Shown: positions 34,922 to 43,775 of the stretch, one piece after another
Layout of the letters: every line of letters starts with the position of its first letter
How positions within the stretch are numbered: position 1 is the first letter of the stretch
Assembly: GCF_024172165.1 (NCBI RefSeq)
Contig: NZ_JAMZEB010000002.1
Location: forward strand, 6,779,501 to 6,843,500
Source: Nonomuraea thailandensis
GTDB taxonomy: Bacteria > Actinomycetota > Actinomycetes > Streptosporangiales > Streptosporangiaceae
DNA: 64,000 bases
Direction: 5' to 3'
Made by a program: the position numbers and the translations under genes
The notes under the pieces: model-generated
The model's input: the letters and a program-made list of their open reading frames with translations, nothing else
Told to the model about the DNA's origin: nothing
The model's database searches: none

Positions 34922-35764
34922 ATGGCCAGGACATGGCTCATCACCGGAGCGTCGCGCGGCTTCGGACGTCGCCTCACCGAGGCCGTCCTCGACGCGGGCG
35001 ACCGGGTCGTCGCCACCGCACGCAGCCCCAAGCAGCTCGACGACCTGGTGGCCCGGCACGGCGACCGGATCCGGGCGGTCGCGCTCGACGTCACCGACGC
35101 CGCCGCGGCCTCCCGGGCCGTCGAGGAGGCCACCACCGCCTTCGGCCGCCTCGACGTGGTCGTCAACAACGCCGGTTACGGCAACAGCGCGCCGATCGAG
35201 GAGATGGCCGAGGACGACTTCCGCGCCCAGATCGAGACGAACTTCTTCGGCGTCGTGAACGTCACCCGGGCCGCCCTGCCCGTCCTGCGCACCCAGCGCT
35301 CAGGGGTGTTCGTGCAGTTCTCCTCCATCGGAGGGCGCGTCGGCGGCACGCCGGGCATGGGCGCCTACCAGAGCGCGAAGTTCGCCGTGGAGGGCTTCTC
35401 CGAGGTCCTGGCCAGGGAGGTCGCGCCCTTCGGCGTCAAGGTCGTCATCGTCGAGCCGGGCGCGTTCCGTACCGACTGGCAGGGCTCCTCCATGGAGATC
35501 CACCCCGTCGGCCCCGACTACGAGGAGACCGTGGGGGCCATCCACCGCTACCGGCGCGAGACCGACGGCGCCCAGCCCGGCGACCCGGCCCGCGCGGCGA
35601 GGATCATCATCGACGTCGTCGGCCACGACGACCCGCCGCGGCGGCTCCTGCTGGGCAGCGACGCCGTCGCCGCCGCCCAGCAGGCGGCCGGGATCCGCGC
35701 CGCGGAGACCGAGAAGTGGGCCGGCGTGAGCCGCTCGGCCGACTACCCCGCCGACGAGCGCTAG
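34922..35764 (+). CDS. Short-chain dehydrogenase/reductase
   Basis: The protein has 280 residues of a classical SDR: LITGASRGFGRR for cofactor, VVNNAGYG, a Ser in FSSIGG, and the catalytic YQSAKFAVEGFSE. The Arg residues after the first beta strand (TARSP) suggest NADP. GGAGG lies 8 bases before the ATG. It has its own promoter region, flanked by words shared with the TetR gap upstream, so it is probably co-regulated with the hydrolase set. Confidence 0.88.
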   Translation: MARTWLITGASRGFGRRLTEAVLDAGDRVVATARSPKQLDDLVARHGDRIRAVALDVTDAAAASRAVEEATTAFGRLDVVVNNAGYGNSAPIEEMAEDDFRAQIETNFFGVVNVTRAALPVLRTQRSGVFVQFSSIGGRVGGTPGMGAYQSAKFAVEGFSEVLAREVAPFGVKVVIVEPGAFRTDWQGSSMEIHPVGPDYEETVGAIHRYRRETDGAQPGDPARAARIIIDVVGHDDPPRRLLLGSDAVAAAQQAAGIRAAETEKWAGVSRSADYPADER

Positions 35765-35777
35765 CCGCACCGCCCGG

Positions 35778-36125
35778 TCAGGACGGCCCGTCCCAGACGG
35801 GGCGGATCTCGATGCCCGCGCCCAGGGGGCAGTGGCGTGCGATCTCCTCGGCCTCGTCCAGGTCCGCGCAGTCGATGAGGTAGTAGCCCGCCAGGTCCTG
35901 GCTCAGCGCCACGAACGGCCCGCCGGTCGAGACCGGCCCCTGGTCCGAGGGGCGCAGCGACCTGGCCTGCGCGGCGGGCTTCAGCGCCTCCCCCGAGAAC
36001 GCGATGCCGCGCTCCCGCAGATGACTGCCGAACGCCGCGTGCTCGGCCAGCGCCGCCTCCATCTCCTCCTCCGAGACCGACTCCCAGTAGTTCTCCGGAT
36101 CGAAGAGCAGCAGTGCGAACTTCAT
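35778..36125 (-). CDS. YCII-related (YciI/DGPF) domain protein
   Basis: The protein has 115 residues of one ferredoxin-like YCII domain: KFALLLFDPENYW at the start, then HLRERGIAFSGEAL, VSTGGPFVAL (the DGPF-like motif) and GYYLIDCADLDEAEEIARHCP. The domain often accompanies sigma factors in actinomycetes. Here it faces away from the LAL regulator across 170 bp. Function is unknown. The ATG at 36125 is preceded by a GAGG site. Confidence 0.85.
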   Translation of the reverse strand: MKFALLLFDPENYWESVSEEEMEAALAEHAAFGSHLRERGIAFSGEALKPAAQARSLRPSDQGPVSTGGPFVALSQDLAGYYLIDCADLDEAEEIARHCPLGAGIEIRPVWDGPS

Positions 36126-36295
36126 CGTGAACCTCCTCATCCTGACGGCGAAGGAGCGTGCCCGGGACGGGCGCCGCGGGGGCCGGCGACTCGCGGCCCC
36201 ATGACCGGATCATCCGAACCGTACCCGTCCGGTGCATAATTGGGACGAGCCGAATCATCCAGAGTCTGGCTCACCTGACCTGCGCGGGGTGGTGA

Positions 36296-39058
36296 ATGTC
36301 GAGCGGCGCTCCTCGGCTCGGCCTGCGTGGCAGGCGCAGCGAGTGCGAGGCGCTGGATCGGCTGCTCGCCGAGGCCAAGGCGGGCCGGAGCCAGGTGCTG
36401 GTGCTGCGCGGCGAGGCCGGGGTGGGCAAGTCCGCGCTGGCGGACCACCTGGTGGGCAACGCGGCGGGATGCCAGACGTTGCGGGTGGCCGGCGTCGAGT
36501 CCGAGATGGAGCTGGCGTTCGCCGGGCTGCACCAGTTGTGCCTGCCGATGATGGGGCAGCTCGATCGGCTGCCCGGCCCGCAGCGGGAGGCCCTGTCCGT
36601 CGCGTTCGGCCTCAGCGCGGGCAGCGTGCCCGACCGTTTCCTGGTCGGGCTGGCGGTGCTCAGCCTGCTGGCCGAGGTGGCGGAGAAGCAGCCGCTCGTC
36701 TGCGTCGTGGACGACGCCCAGTGGCTCGACCAGGTCTCCGCTCAGACGCTGGCCTTCGTCGCCCGCCGGCTGCTCGCCGAGCAGGTGGTGCTGGTGTTCG
36801 CGGTGCGCACCTCGGAGGCCGGTCAGGGCGAGGACCGGTTGCGGGGGCTGCCGGAGCTGACGATCCGGGGGCTGGGCTACGACGACGCCCGCGCGCTGCT
36901 GGACTCGGTGGTGCCCGGCCGGCTGGACGAGCGGGTCAGGGACCGGATCGTCGCCGAGACCCGCGGCAACCCGCTGGCGCTGCTGGAGCTGCCGCGAGGG
37001 CTGACGGTGGCCGAGCTGGCCGGCGGGTTCGGCCGCCCTGACGCGCGCCCGCTGGCTAGCAAGATCGAGCAGAGCTTCGTGCGGCGGATCGGGGAGCTGC
37101 CGGCCGCGACGCAACGGCTGCTGCTGGTCGCGGCCGCCGAGCCGGTGGGGGACATCTCGCTGCTGAGACGGGTGGCCGAGCGGCTCGGCATCAGGGCGGA
37201 CGCCACGGCGGCGGCCGAGGCGGCGGAGCTGATCGAGTTCGGCACGCGGACGCGGTTCCGCCATCCGCTGGTGCGCTCGGCGGCCTACCGGGCGGCGGAC
37301 CTGGAGGAACGCCAGGACGTGCACCGTACGCTGGCCGAGGCGACCGATCCGGAGTCCGACCCGGACCGCAGGGCCTGGCATCGCGCGCACGCGGCGGTCG
37401 AGCCCGACGAGGCCGTGGCCGGCGAGCTGGAGCGCTCCGCCGACCGGGCCCAGGCGCGCGGCGGCATGGCGGCGGCGGCCGCGTTCCTCAAGCGCGCGAC
37501 CGAGCTGACGCCCGATCCGGCCAGGCGCGGAGCCCGGGCGGTGGCCGCGGCGCAGGCCACGTTCGAGGCCGGGGCTCCTGACGCGGCGCTGGAGCTGCTC
37601 TCGGCCGCGGAGATGTGCCCGCTGGACGAGCTCCGGCGCGGGCGGCTGGCCCGGCTGCGCGCCCAGATCCTCTTCGCCCGCAGGCGCGGCGGCGAGGCGG
37701 CGCCGTTGCTGCTCGACGCGGCCGGCCGGCTCGAACGGGCCGACGAGGGTCAGGCGCGCGAGGCGTACCTCGACGCGATCGGGTCGGCGATGTTCGCCGG
37801 CCGCCTCGGCGAGCCCGGCGGGCTGCGGCGGGTCGCCGAGGCCGCCCGCGCCGCGCCGCGCGGGCCCGAACCGCCACGGCTGGCCGACGCGCTGCTCGAC
37901 GGCCTGGCGACGCGGTTCGCCGACGGCTACGTCGCGGGCGCGCCGCTGCTGAAGCGCGCGCTGGAGGCGTTCAGGCAGGACGCCGGGCGCAACGGCGAGG
38001 ACGTCATGCGCTGGCTCTGGCTGGCCTGGCCGGCCGCCGGCGACATGTACGACGACGAGACGTGGCACGAGCTGACCACGCACGCGGTCCGCACGGCTCG
38101 CGAGGCCGGCGCGCTCAACTTCCTGCCGCTGGCCCTGACCTACCGCGCCGCCGTGCACGTGCACGCCGGCGAGTTCGACGCGGCCTCCACCCTGATCGAG
38201 GAGTCCGACGCGCTGCTGAAGGTGACGGGCAACTCGCACCTCGGTTACGCCTCGGTCCTGCTCCTGTCGTGGCGTGGCGCGAACACCGAGGCGGTGGGCG
38301 TGGTGGACGCCGGCGCCGAGTGGGCGAGCACCTGGAACGAGGGGCGGGCGATAGGCGCGCGCCCCTACCTGCGCGCGGTCGTCTACAACGGTTTCGGCCG
38401 CTACCAGGACGCCCTGGCCGGCGCGGAGCAGGCGTACGAGTACGACGACCTGGGGCTCTTCGGATTCTCCCTCATCGAGCTGGTCGAGGCCGGAGCCCGC
38501 GGCAACGCCCCCGAGGCGGCCTCGACCGCGCTGCGCCACCTCGAGGAACGGACCCTGGCCAGCGGCACGGGCTGGGCGCTCGGCCTGCTGGCCCGGTCGA
38601 GAGCGCTGGTGTCCGAGGGCCGGGCCGCCGACCTGCTGTACCGCGAGGCCATCGAGCACCTGCGGCGCAGCCGGGTCGCCGTCCACCTCGCGCGCACGCA
38701 CCTGGTGTACGGCGAGTGGCTGCGCCGCGAGAACCGGCGGGCCGAGGCGCGCGAGCACCTGCACACCGCCCACGAGATGTTGCAGGGCTTCGGCGCCAGG
38801 GCCTTCGCCGACCGCGCCCGCCGCGAGCTCGTGGCGCTCGGCGAGTCCGTACGCCGGCACGCGGCCGAGGAACGGCAGGTCCTCACGGCGCAGGAGGCGC
38901 AGATCGCGCGGCTGGCGGCCGGCGGGAAGACGAACTCCGAGATCGGCGCCGAGCTGTTCATCAGCCCGCGCACCGTCGAGTGGCACCTGCGCAAGGTGTT
39001 CGCCAAGCTCGACGTGGACTCGCGCAACAAGCTGCGCGGGGTGCTGACCGGCTCCTGA
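36296..39058 (+). CDS. LuxR-family LAL-type transcriptional regulator
   Basis: The protein has 920 residues. An N-terminal AAA-type ATPase module has Walker A GEAGVGKSAL (about residue 42) and Walker B LVCVVDDAQWLD (about 140). The long middle is alpha-helical, TPR-like repeats. The C-terminal 60 residues are a LuxR helix-turn-helix (TAQEAQIARLAAGGKTNSEI, ISPRTVEWHLRKVFAKLDV). LAL proteins integrate a ligand with ATP binding to activate pathway genes. No obvious target cluster is next to it. A CATAAT -10 box lies at about 36234. Confidence 0.92.
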   Translation: MSSGAPRLGLRGRRSECEALDRLLAEAKAGRSQVLVLRGEAGVGKSALADHLVGNAAGCQTLRVAGVESEMELAFAGLHQLCLPMMGQLDRLPGPQREALSVAFGLSAGSVPDRFLVGLAVLSLLAEVAEKQPLVCVVDDAQWLDQVSAQTLAFVARRLLAEQVVLVFAVRTSEAGQGEDRLRGLPELTIRGLGYDDARALLDSVVPGRLDERVRDRIVAETRGNPLALLELPRGLTVAELAGGFGRPDARPLASKIEQSFVRRIGELPAATQRLLLVAAAEPVGDISLLRRVAERLGIRADATAAAEAAELIEFGTRTRFRHPLVRSAAYRAADLEERQDVHRTLAEATDPESDPDRRAWHRAHAAVEPDEAVAGELERSADRAQARGGMAAAAAFLKRATELTPDPARRGARAVAAAQATFEAGAPDAALELLSAAEMCPLDELRRGRLARLRAQILFARRRGGEAAPLLLDAAGRLERADEGQAREAYLDAIGSAMFAGRLGEPGGLRRVAEAARAAPRGPEPPRLADALLDGLATRFADGYVAGAPLLKRALEAFRQDAGRNGEDVMRWLWLAWPAAGDMYDDETWHELTTHAVRTAREAGALNFLPLALTYRAAVHVHAGEFDAASTLIEESDALLKVTGNSHLGYASVLLLSWRGANTEAVGVVDAGAEWASTWNEGRAIGARPYLRAVVYNGFGRYQDALAGAEQAYEYDDLGLFGFSLIELVEAGARGNAPEAASTALRHLEERTLASGTGWALGLLARSRALVSEGRAADLLYREAIEHLRRSRVAVHLARTHLVYGEWLRRENRRAEAREHLHTAHEMLQGFGARAFADRARRELVALGESVRRHAAEERQVLTAQEAQIARLAAGGKTNSEIGAELFISPRTVEWHLRKVFAKLDVDSRNKLRGVLTGS

Positions 39059-39067
39059 CGGCCGGGC

Positions 39068-39943
39068 TCACCGGTCCGCGCGCGTCCGTGGACGGGAGCG
39101 GGCGAGGCGGGCCACCAGGACGATCACGACGAGCACGGCGAACGCGAGGGCGACCAGGCCGGGGCCGAGGGACTCCAGCCATCCCGCGACGACGGCCTGC
39201 ACGGCGGTCGCCGCGCCGACGATCGGGTCATCGGTGGCGGCGCCCGCGTAGACGCGCAGCTCGTACCAGCCGTAGTAGGCGACGTACAGGCCCGCGGGCA
39301 CCAGCAGCCCGCCGCTGATCCGCGACACGTACGGCAGCATGACCCGCGCCCTGGCCACCACCGCCGACCGGGCCAGCGCCACCACCAGCGACAGCACGGC
39401 CACGACCAGCCCCATGCCGAGCGCGTAGGCGACGAAGACCAGCAGCCCGCCCAGGATCCCGCCGGCGGCCAGCGAGGCGGAGGTGACGGCGAGGAACGGG
39501 CCGATGGTGCACGACAGGGAGGCCACCGCGTAGCTGAGGCCGTACCCGTACAGGGAGGGGAGCGAGGCGACGGGCCGCCCGGTGGCCAGCCGGGGGGTGC
39601 GGACCAGCAGCTCGCGGCCGGCCAGCAACCACACCCCCAGCCCGCACAGGGCGGCGCCGATCAGGATCGTCACCCACGGCAGGTACCGGCCGACCGACAC
39701 CGCCAGCGGCGTCACCACCAGCCCGAACAGCCCGAACACCGTGACGAACCCCGCGGTCATGGCCGCCCCGAGCAGCAGCGCCCGCGCCACCGGCCCGCGC
39801 GCGAAGGCGCCGCCCGCGCCTGGCCGGGGGTCGTCGGCGACCAGCATCGTGAGGTACGCGGGCAGCAGCGCGAACCCGCACGGGTTGAACGCGGCCACCA
39901 GCCCCGCCGTCAGGGCCAGCGCCAGCGGCAGCTCACCGGTCAT
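39068..39943 (-). CDS. ccdA: CcdA-type thiol:disulfide transport membrane protein
   Basis: The protein has 291 residues with about seven hydrophobic segments. The paired Cys-Pro motifs of the DsbD/CcdA family are visible: AAFNPCGFALLPAY in the first helix and SLSCTIGPFLAV in the fourth. It would carry reducing equivalents from cytoplasmic thioredoxin to an extracytoplasmic acceptor. The acceptor gene, a TlpA-like lipoprotein, is 21 bp upstream but carries a frameshift, so the pathway may be broken. Confidence 0.88.
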   Translation of the reverse strand: MTGELPLALALTAGLVAAFNPCGFALLPAYLTMLVADDPRPGAGGAFARGPVARALLLGAAMTAGFVTVFGLFGLVVTPLAVSVGRYLPWVTILIGAALCGLGVWLLAGRELLVRTPRLATGRPVASLPSLYGYGLSYAVASLSCTIGPFLAVTSASLAAGGILGGLLVFVAYALGMGLVVAVLSLVVALARSAVVARARVMLPYVSRISGGLLVPAGLYVAYYGWYELRVYAGAATDDPIVGAATAVQAVVAGWLESLGPGLVALAFAVLVVIVLVARLARSRPRTRADR

Positions 39944-39964
39944 GCCCGCCCCCGGCGGCGTGCG

Positions 39965-40566
39965 CTACGCGGCGCGCAGGCCGGCGACATGGCGATCGAG
40001 GTCGTCGGAGCCGAGCGGCCCCGAGGCCTTCTGGGTGGATCCGTCCGGTTTCATGAACACGAACGTGGACTGCCGGCTGACGCCGAGCCGGGTCCACACC
40101 GCGCCCTTCTCGTCCGAGAGGTGGACGAAGCCGCCGGTCCCGGTGCGCTGCACGAAGTCCTTCATGGCGGCCTCGCCGTCCAGCCCGGCGACACCGACGA
40201 AGGCCACGTCGGCGTACTTGGCGGCGGCGGCCTTGACGGCCGGGGCCTCCGACTGGCACTTCGGGCACCACGGCGCCCAGAACCAGAACACCACGGGCTT
40301 GCCCGCCAGGCTGGAGCCGTCGAACCGCTGGCCGTCCAGGGTGGTGGCGGTGAACCGCAGCGCCTGCGGAACGTCCGCCTGCCCCGGGAGGCCGCGGGCT
40401 CAGAAGTGGCCGGGGCGTCGGAGGTGGCCGGGGCGTCGGAGGTGGCCGATGTCGTGCCGGCCGGAGCCGACGCAGCGCCGCCGCTGCCGGTCTGCCCTGC
40501 CGCGCCGCACGCGGCCGTCAGCAACCCCGCCGCGACCATGGCGGCCACCGCACGAATCCTCATCAT
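39965..40566 (-). pseudogene. TlpA/ResA-like thioredoxin lipoprotein, frameshifted
   Basis: From ATG 40566 the frame gives a lipoprotein signal (AVAAMVAAGLLTAACG) and a Ser-Thr-Ala-Pro linker (SATSDAPATSDAPATSEPA). Near 40390 the sense passes to another frame, which reads ADVPQALRFTATTLDGQRF and the redox site FWFWAPWCPKCQSEA, and ends at TAG 39965. The total of 602 bp is not a multiple of three. The break lies in a G/C-rich run directly after a short direct repeat, so either slippage mutation or a sequencing indel is possible. Intact, it would be the reductant acceptor for the CcdA gene downstream. Confidence 0.75.
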
Positions 40567-40601
40567 GCCGCGAGCATAGGCACGGACGGGGGGCCCGGAT
40601 C

Positions 40602-41252
40602 TTACGAGCCGATGACGCGCCGCATGTCGGCGACGGCGCGCAGCGTCCCGCGCACGGTGCCGGTCACCTTGGAGCGTCCCGTCCTGGCCAGGTAGTCCAC
40701 CTCGACCTCGGCGATCCGCCACCCGGCGGCGGCGGCGCGCAGCACCATCTCCAGCGGGTAGCCGAAGCGGCGGTCGGTCAGCTCCAGCGCCAGCAGCGCC
40801 GAGCGGCCGGCCGCCCGCATGGGGCCGAGGTCGTGCAGCGGAGCCCCCGTACGGCGGCGCAGCTGCGCGGCGAGGACGGCGTTGCCCAGCCGGGCGTGCG
40901 GCGGCCAGGCGCCCGCGGCCTTCGGGACGCGCCGGCCGAGCACGAGGTCGGCGCGCCCGCCGAGCACCGCCGCGGTCACCCGGGGCAGCTGGGCGGGGTC
41001 GAGCGAGGCGTCGGCGTCCATGAAGCAGACCGTTTCGGCCGAGGCGGCCAGCAGCCCGGCGTGGCAGGCGGCGCCGAAGCCGCGCCTGGGCTCGTGGACC
41101 ACCTCGGCCCCGAGGTCGCGCGCGACCCGCGCGGAGCGGTCGGTGGAGCCGTTGTCGACCACGATGGGGCGGTAGCCGCCGGGCATGCGGCCGAGCACCC
41201 AGCCGAGCGCGGCCTCCTCGTCCAGGCAGGGCAGGATCACGTCGATCGTCAT
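40602..41252 (-). CDS. Family 2 glycosyltransferase
   Basis: The protein has 216 residues. The GT-A core is compact: IDVILPCLDEEAALGWVLGR, the acceptor region VVDNGSTDRSARVA, and the metal-binding motif CFMDADASLDP (DXD). PLEMVLRAAAAGWRIAEVEV closes the domain. There is no membrane segment. Its ATG overlaps the epimerase stop (ATGA). It is probably a dolichyl-phosphate-hexose-synthase-like enzyme acting on a lipid- or nucleotide-linked sugar. Confidence 0.85.
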   Translation of the reverse strand: MTIDVILPCLDEEAALGWVLGRMPGGYRPIVVDNGSTDRSARVARDLGAEVVHEPRRGFGAACHAGLLAASAETVCFMDADASLDPAQLPRVTAAVLGGRADLVLGRRVPKAAGAWPPHARLGNAVLAAQLRRRTGAPLHDLGPMRAAGRSALLALELTDRRFGYPLEMVLRAAAAGWRIAEVEVDYLARTGRSKVTGTVRGTLRAVADMRRVIGS

Positions 41253-42229
41253 GACCGGGCGAACTCCTTCATGCCCGCCTCGAAACCGACCTCGGCGCGG
41301 AAGCCGAGCTCGGCCGCGGCCCGTCCGGGCGAGGCCACGATGTGCCGGACGTCGCCCAGCCGGTACTCGCCGGTGATCAGCGGTCCTGGCCCGCCCCGTT
41401 CCGCGGCCAGCGCGCGGGCCATCTCGCCCACGGTGCGGGGCGTGCCGGAGGCGATGTTCCAGGCCCGCAGCTCACCGGGCGGGACGGGCGCGGCCAGGGC
41501 GGTGAGGTTCGCCCTGGCCACGTCGCGCACGTGGACGAAGTCGCGCAGCTGCCGGCCGTCCTCGAACACCTTCGGCGCCCTGCCCGCCTCCAGCTCGGAG
41601 CGGAAGATCGCGGCCACTCCCGCGTAGGGGGTGTCGCGGGGCATGCGGGGGCCGTACACGTTGTGGTAGCGCAGCGCCGCCACCCTTCCGCCCGTCTCCC
41701 TGGCCCAGTTGGCGGCCAGGTGCTCCTGCGCGAGCTTGCTGGAGGCGTAGGCGTTGCGCGGGTCGGCGGGCGCGTCCTCCTCGATCGCGGTCCAGAGCAG
41801 GGGCTCGCCGCACCGCGGGCAGGCGGGGTCGAAGCGGCCCCGCTCCAGGTCGTGGACGGCCCGGGGCCCCGGCCTGGCCTGGCCGTGCATGGCGCAGGCG
41901 TAGCGGCCCTCGCCGTAGACGACCATCGAGGAGGCCAGGACCAGGCGTGCGATTCCGTGCCTGGCCATGGCGGCCAGCAGGACGGCGGTGCCGTAGACGT
42001 TGACCGAGGCGTAGTCGGGCAGGTCGGCGACGTGCACGCCGAGCCCCACCTTGGCGGCCTGGTGCACGACGGCGCCGGCGCCCGGCAGCAGCGTGTCCAG
42101 CAGGGCCGCGTCGCGCACGTCGGCGCCGTGCCGCAGGTCCAGGCCGACGACGTCGAGCCCAGCGGCACGCAGGGTCTGGCTCACGTGCCCGCCGATGAAA
42201 CCGGCCGAGCCGGTGACCATCACTCTCAC
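41249..42229 (-). CDS. NAD-dependent nucleotide-sugar epimerase/dehydratase
   Basis: The protein has 326 residues of an extended SDR: MVTGSAGFIGGHV for NAD and the catalytic YASSKLAQEHLA. A Cys-containing insertion (RYACAMHG, then FDPACPRCGEPL) lies between them and could bind zinc. It is a feature of a sub-group of actinobacterial epimerases. Gene order suggests that it prepares the sugar donor for the glycosyltransferase genes on either side. Confidence 0.87.
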   Translation of the reverse strand: MRVMVTGSAGFIGGHVSQTLRAAGLDVVGLDLRHGADVRDAALLDTLLPGAGAVVHQAAKVGLGVHVADLPDYASVNVYGTAVLLAAMARHGIARLVLASSMVVYGEGRYACAMHGQARPGPRAVHDLERGRFDPACPRCGEPLLWTAIEEDAPADPRNAYASSKLAQEHLAANWARETGGRVAALRYHNVYGPRMPRDTPYAGVAAIFRSELEAGRAPKVFEDGRQLRDFVHVRDVARANLTALAAPVPPGELRAWNIASGTPRTVGEMARALAAERGGPGPLITGEYRLGDVRHIVASPGRAAAELGFRAEVGFEAGMKEFARS

Positions 42230-42359
42230 GCCGCCGACGCTAAGCCTCCGCCGGGGGCGGCCTGAAGCGACGTCAGCGTTCCGTAAGGGTTGTTACGGAC
42301 CTCGAACGGCGGCGGCCACGGCGGTCCCGGCCGGGCTCCGGCGTGCGAGGCTGCCGCCT

Positions 42360-43775
42360 GTGAGCCGGTACCTGCTCGCCGTCGGCGGGGTTCTCGCGGC
42401 CCTGGCGATCGTCCTGATCGGGATGGCCGCCGGGCACTCCGGGCCGGGCCCGCACCTGGCGGCCTGGGCGCTGTTCGCGTGCGCCCTGTGGCTGGCGCGG
42501 CGGGTTCCCGCGGAACGGATCGGCGCGCTGGTCATGGCCGGGGGGACCGTGCTGGCCGCGACCGGGCTGGCGGGGCCGCCGAGCAGCAGCACCGACTCCT
42601 TCAGGTACGCCTGGGACGGCCGGGTGCAGGCCGCGGGCGTCTCCCCCTACGATCATCCGCCGTCCGCGCCGGAGCTCGCGGGGCTGCGCGACGGCTGGCT
42701 CTTCCCGGCCGGCTGCGCCGACCGCTATCCCCTGCCGGACGGCGGCTGCACGCGGATCAACCGGCCCACGGAGCCGACCATCTACCCGCCGGTGGCGCAG
42801 GGCTACTTCCTGCTGGTCCACTGGCTGTCGCCGGAGGGCGTGCGGCACAAGGCCCTGCAGGCCGGCGGCTGGGTGATGGCCGTGCTGGCGCTGGTGGCGC
42901 TGTGCCGGCTGGCGGGCGCCCGGCGGGCGGCGTACTGGGCGTGGTGCCCGGCGGTGCCGGTCGAGGCGGTGAACAACGCGCACGTGGACATGCTGGGCGT
43001 GCTGCTGGTCGTGCTGGCCTTCTGCGCCGCCCGGGCCGGCCGCGCCCGCGGGGCGCTGCTCGGCGCGGCCGTGGCGGCCAAGCTGCTGCCCGCGACGGCG
43101 CTGCCCGGCGCCCTGTCCGGGGTGCTCGCCGGCGGCGTCGCGTGGCGGCGCGCCGCCGTCACCGTCGTGCCCGCCGCGCTCGTGGTGACGCTGTCCTACC
43201 TGCCGTACGTCCTGGCCTCGGGCGGCTCCGTGGTGGGCTACCTGCCCGGCTACCTGGAGGAGGAGCGCTACGACGGCGGCGGCGACGACCGGTACGCGGT
43301 CCTGCGGCTGGTCCTGCCGGACTCGTGGGCGCCGTACGCGGCGATCGCGTCGCTCGGCCTGATCGCCCTCCTCGTCCTGCGCCACGGCGACCCCGACCGG
43401 CCCTGGCGGGGCGCGCTGCTCGTCAGCGGCTCGCTGCTGCTGCTCTTCACCCCCGGCTACTCCTGGTACGCGCTGCTGGTCGTCGCGCTGGTCGCCATGG
43501 ACGGGCGGTGGGAGTGGCTGGGCGCGGCCCTGGCGGGCGCGGTCGCCTACAGCGCCGGCCCCGGAACGCTCTTCTACGCGGCCGCCGCCCTGGCCGTGCT
43601 GATCGGCTGGGCCGTCCGATCACCTGCCGACCCCCATCCTCTGAGGACTGAGCACACTGAGCCACCAGATCGTGATCATCGCCAAGGAACCGCTGCCCGG
43701 GCGGGTCAAGACCCGGCTGACCCCGCCGTACAGCCCGGCCGGGGCCGCGGCGCTGGCCGAGGCGGCGCTGCGTGA
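42360..43775 (+). CDS. Polytopic glycosyltransferase (GT87-like mannosyltransferase)
   Basis: The protein has 471 residues from GTG 42360, with ten or more hydrophobic helices. Signatures of the membrane GT-C group are the early acidic loop DSFRYAWDGRVQAAGVSPYD, PTIYPPVAQGYF and PVEAVNNAHVDMLGVLLV. It should transfer a hexose from a polyprenyl-phosphate donor at the outer face. The reading frame overruns the next gene by more than 100 bp with a polar tail of unlikely composition. A one-base shift near 43620 would instead end it at 43651, just before the next gene, so a small frameshift is suspected. Confidence 0.8.
   Translation: MSRYLLAVGGVLAALAIVLIGMAAGHSGPGPHLAAWALFACALWLARRVPAERIGALVMAGGTVLAATGLAGPPSSSTDSFRYAWDGRVQAAGVSPYDHPPSAPELAGLRDGWLFPAGCADRYPLPDGGCTRINRPTEPTIYPPVAQGYFLLVHWLSPEGVRHKALQAGGWVMAVLALVALCRLAGARRAAYWAWCPAVPVEAVNNAHVDMLGVLLVVLAFCAARAGRARGALLGAAVAAKLLPATALPGALSGVLAGGVAWRRAAVTVVPAALVVTLSYLPYVLASGGSVVGYLPGYLEEERYDGGGDDRYAVLRLVLPDSWAPYAAIASLGLIALLVLRHGDPDRPWRGALLVSGSLLLLFTPGYSWYALLVVALVAMDGRWEWLGAALAGAVAYSAGPGTLFYAAAALAVLIGWAVRSPADPHPLRTEHTEPPDRDHRQGTAARAGQDPADPAVQPGRGRGAGRGGAA

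Noticed and set aside
40375-40420. TGA in the thioredoxin frame of the TlpA-like gene considered as a Sec codon
   Set aside because: The sequence before that TGA in the same frame is not protein-like. The lipoprotein signal is in another frame, so an indel explains it and Sec does not.
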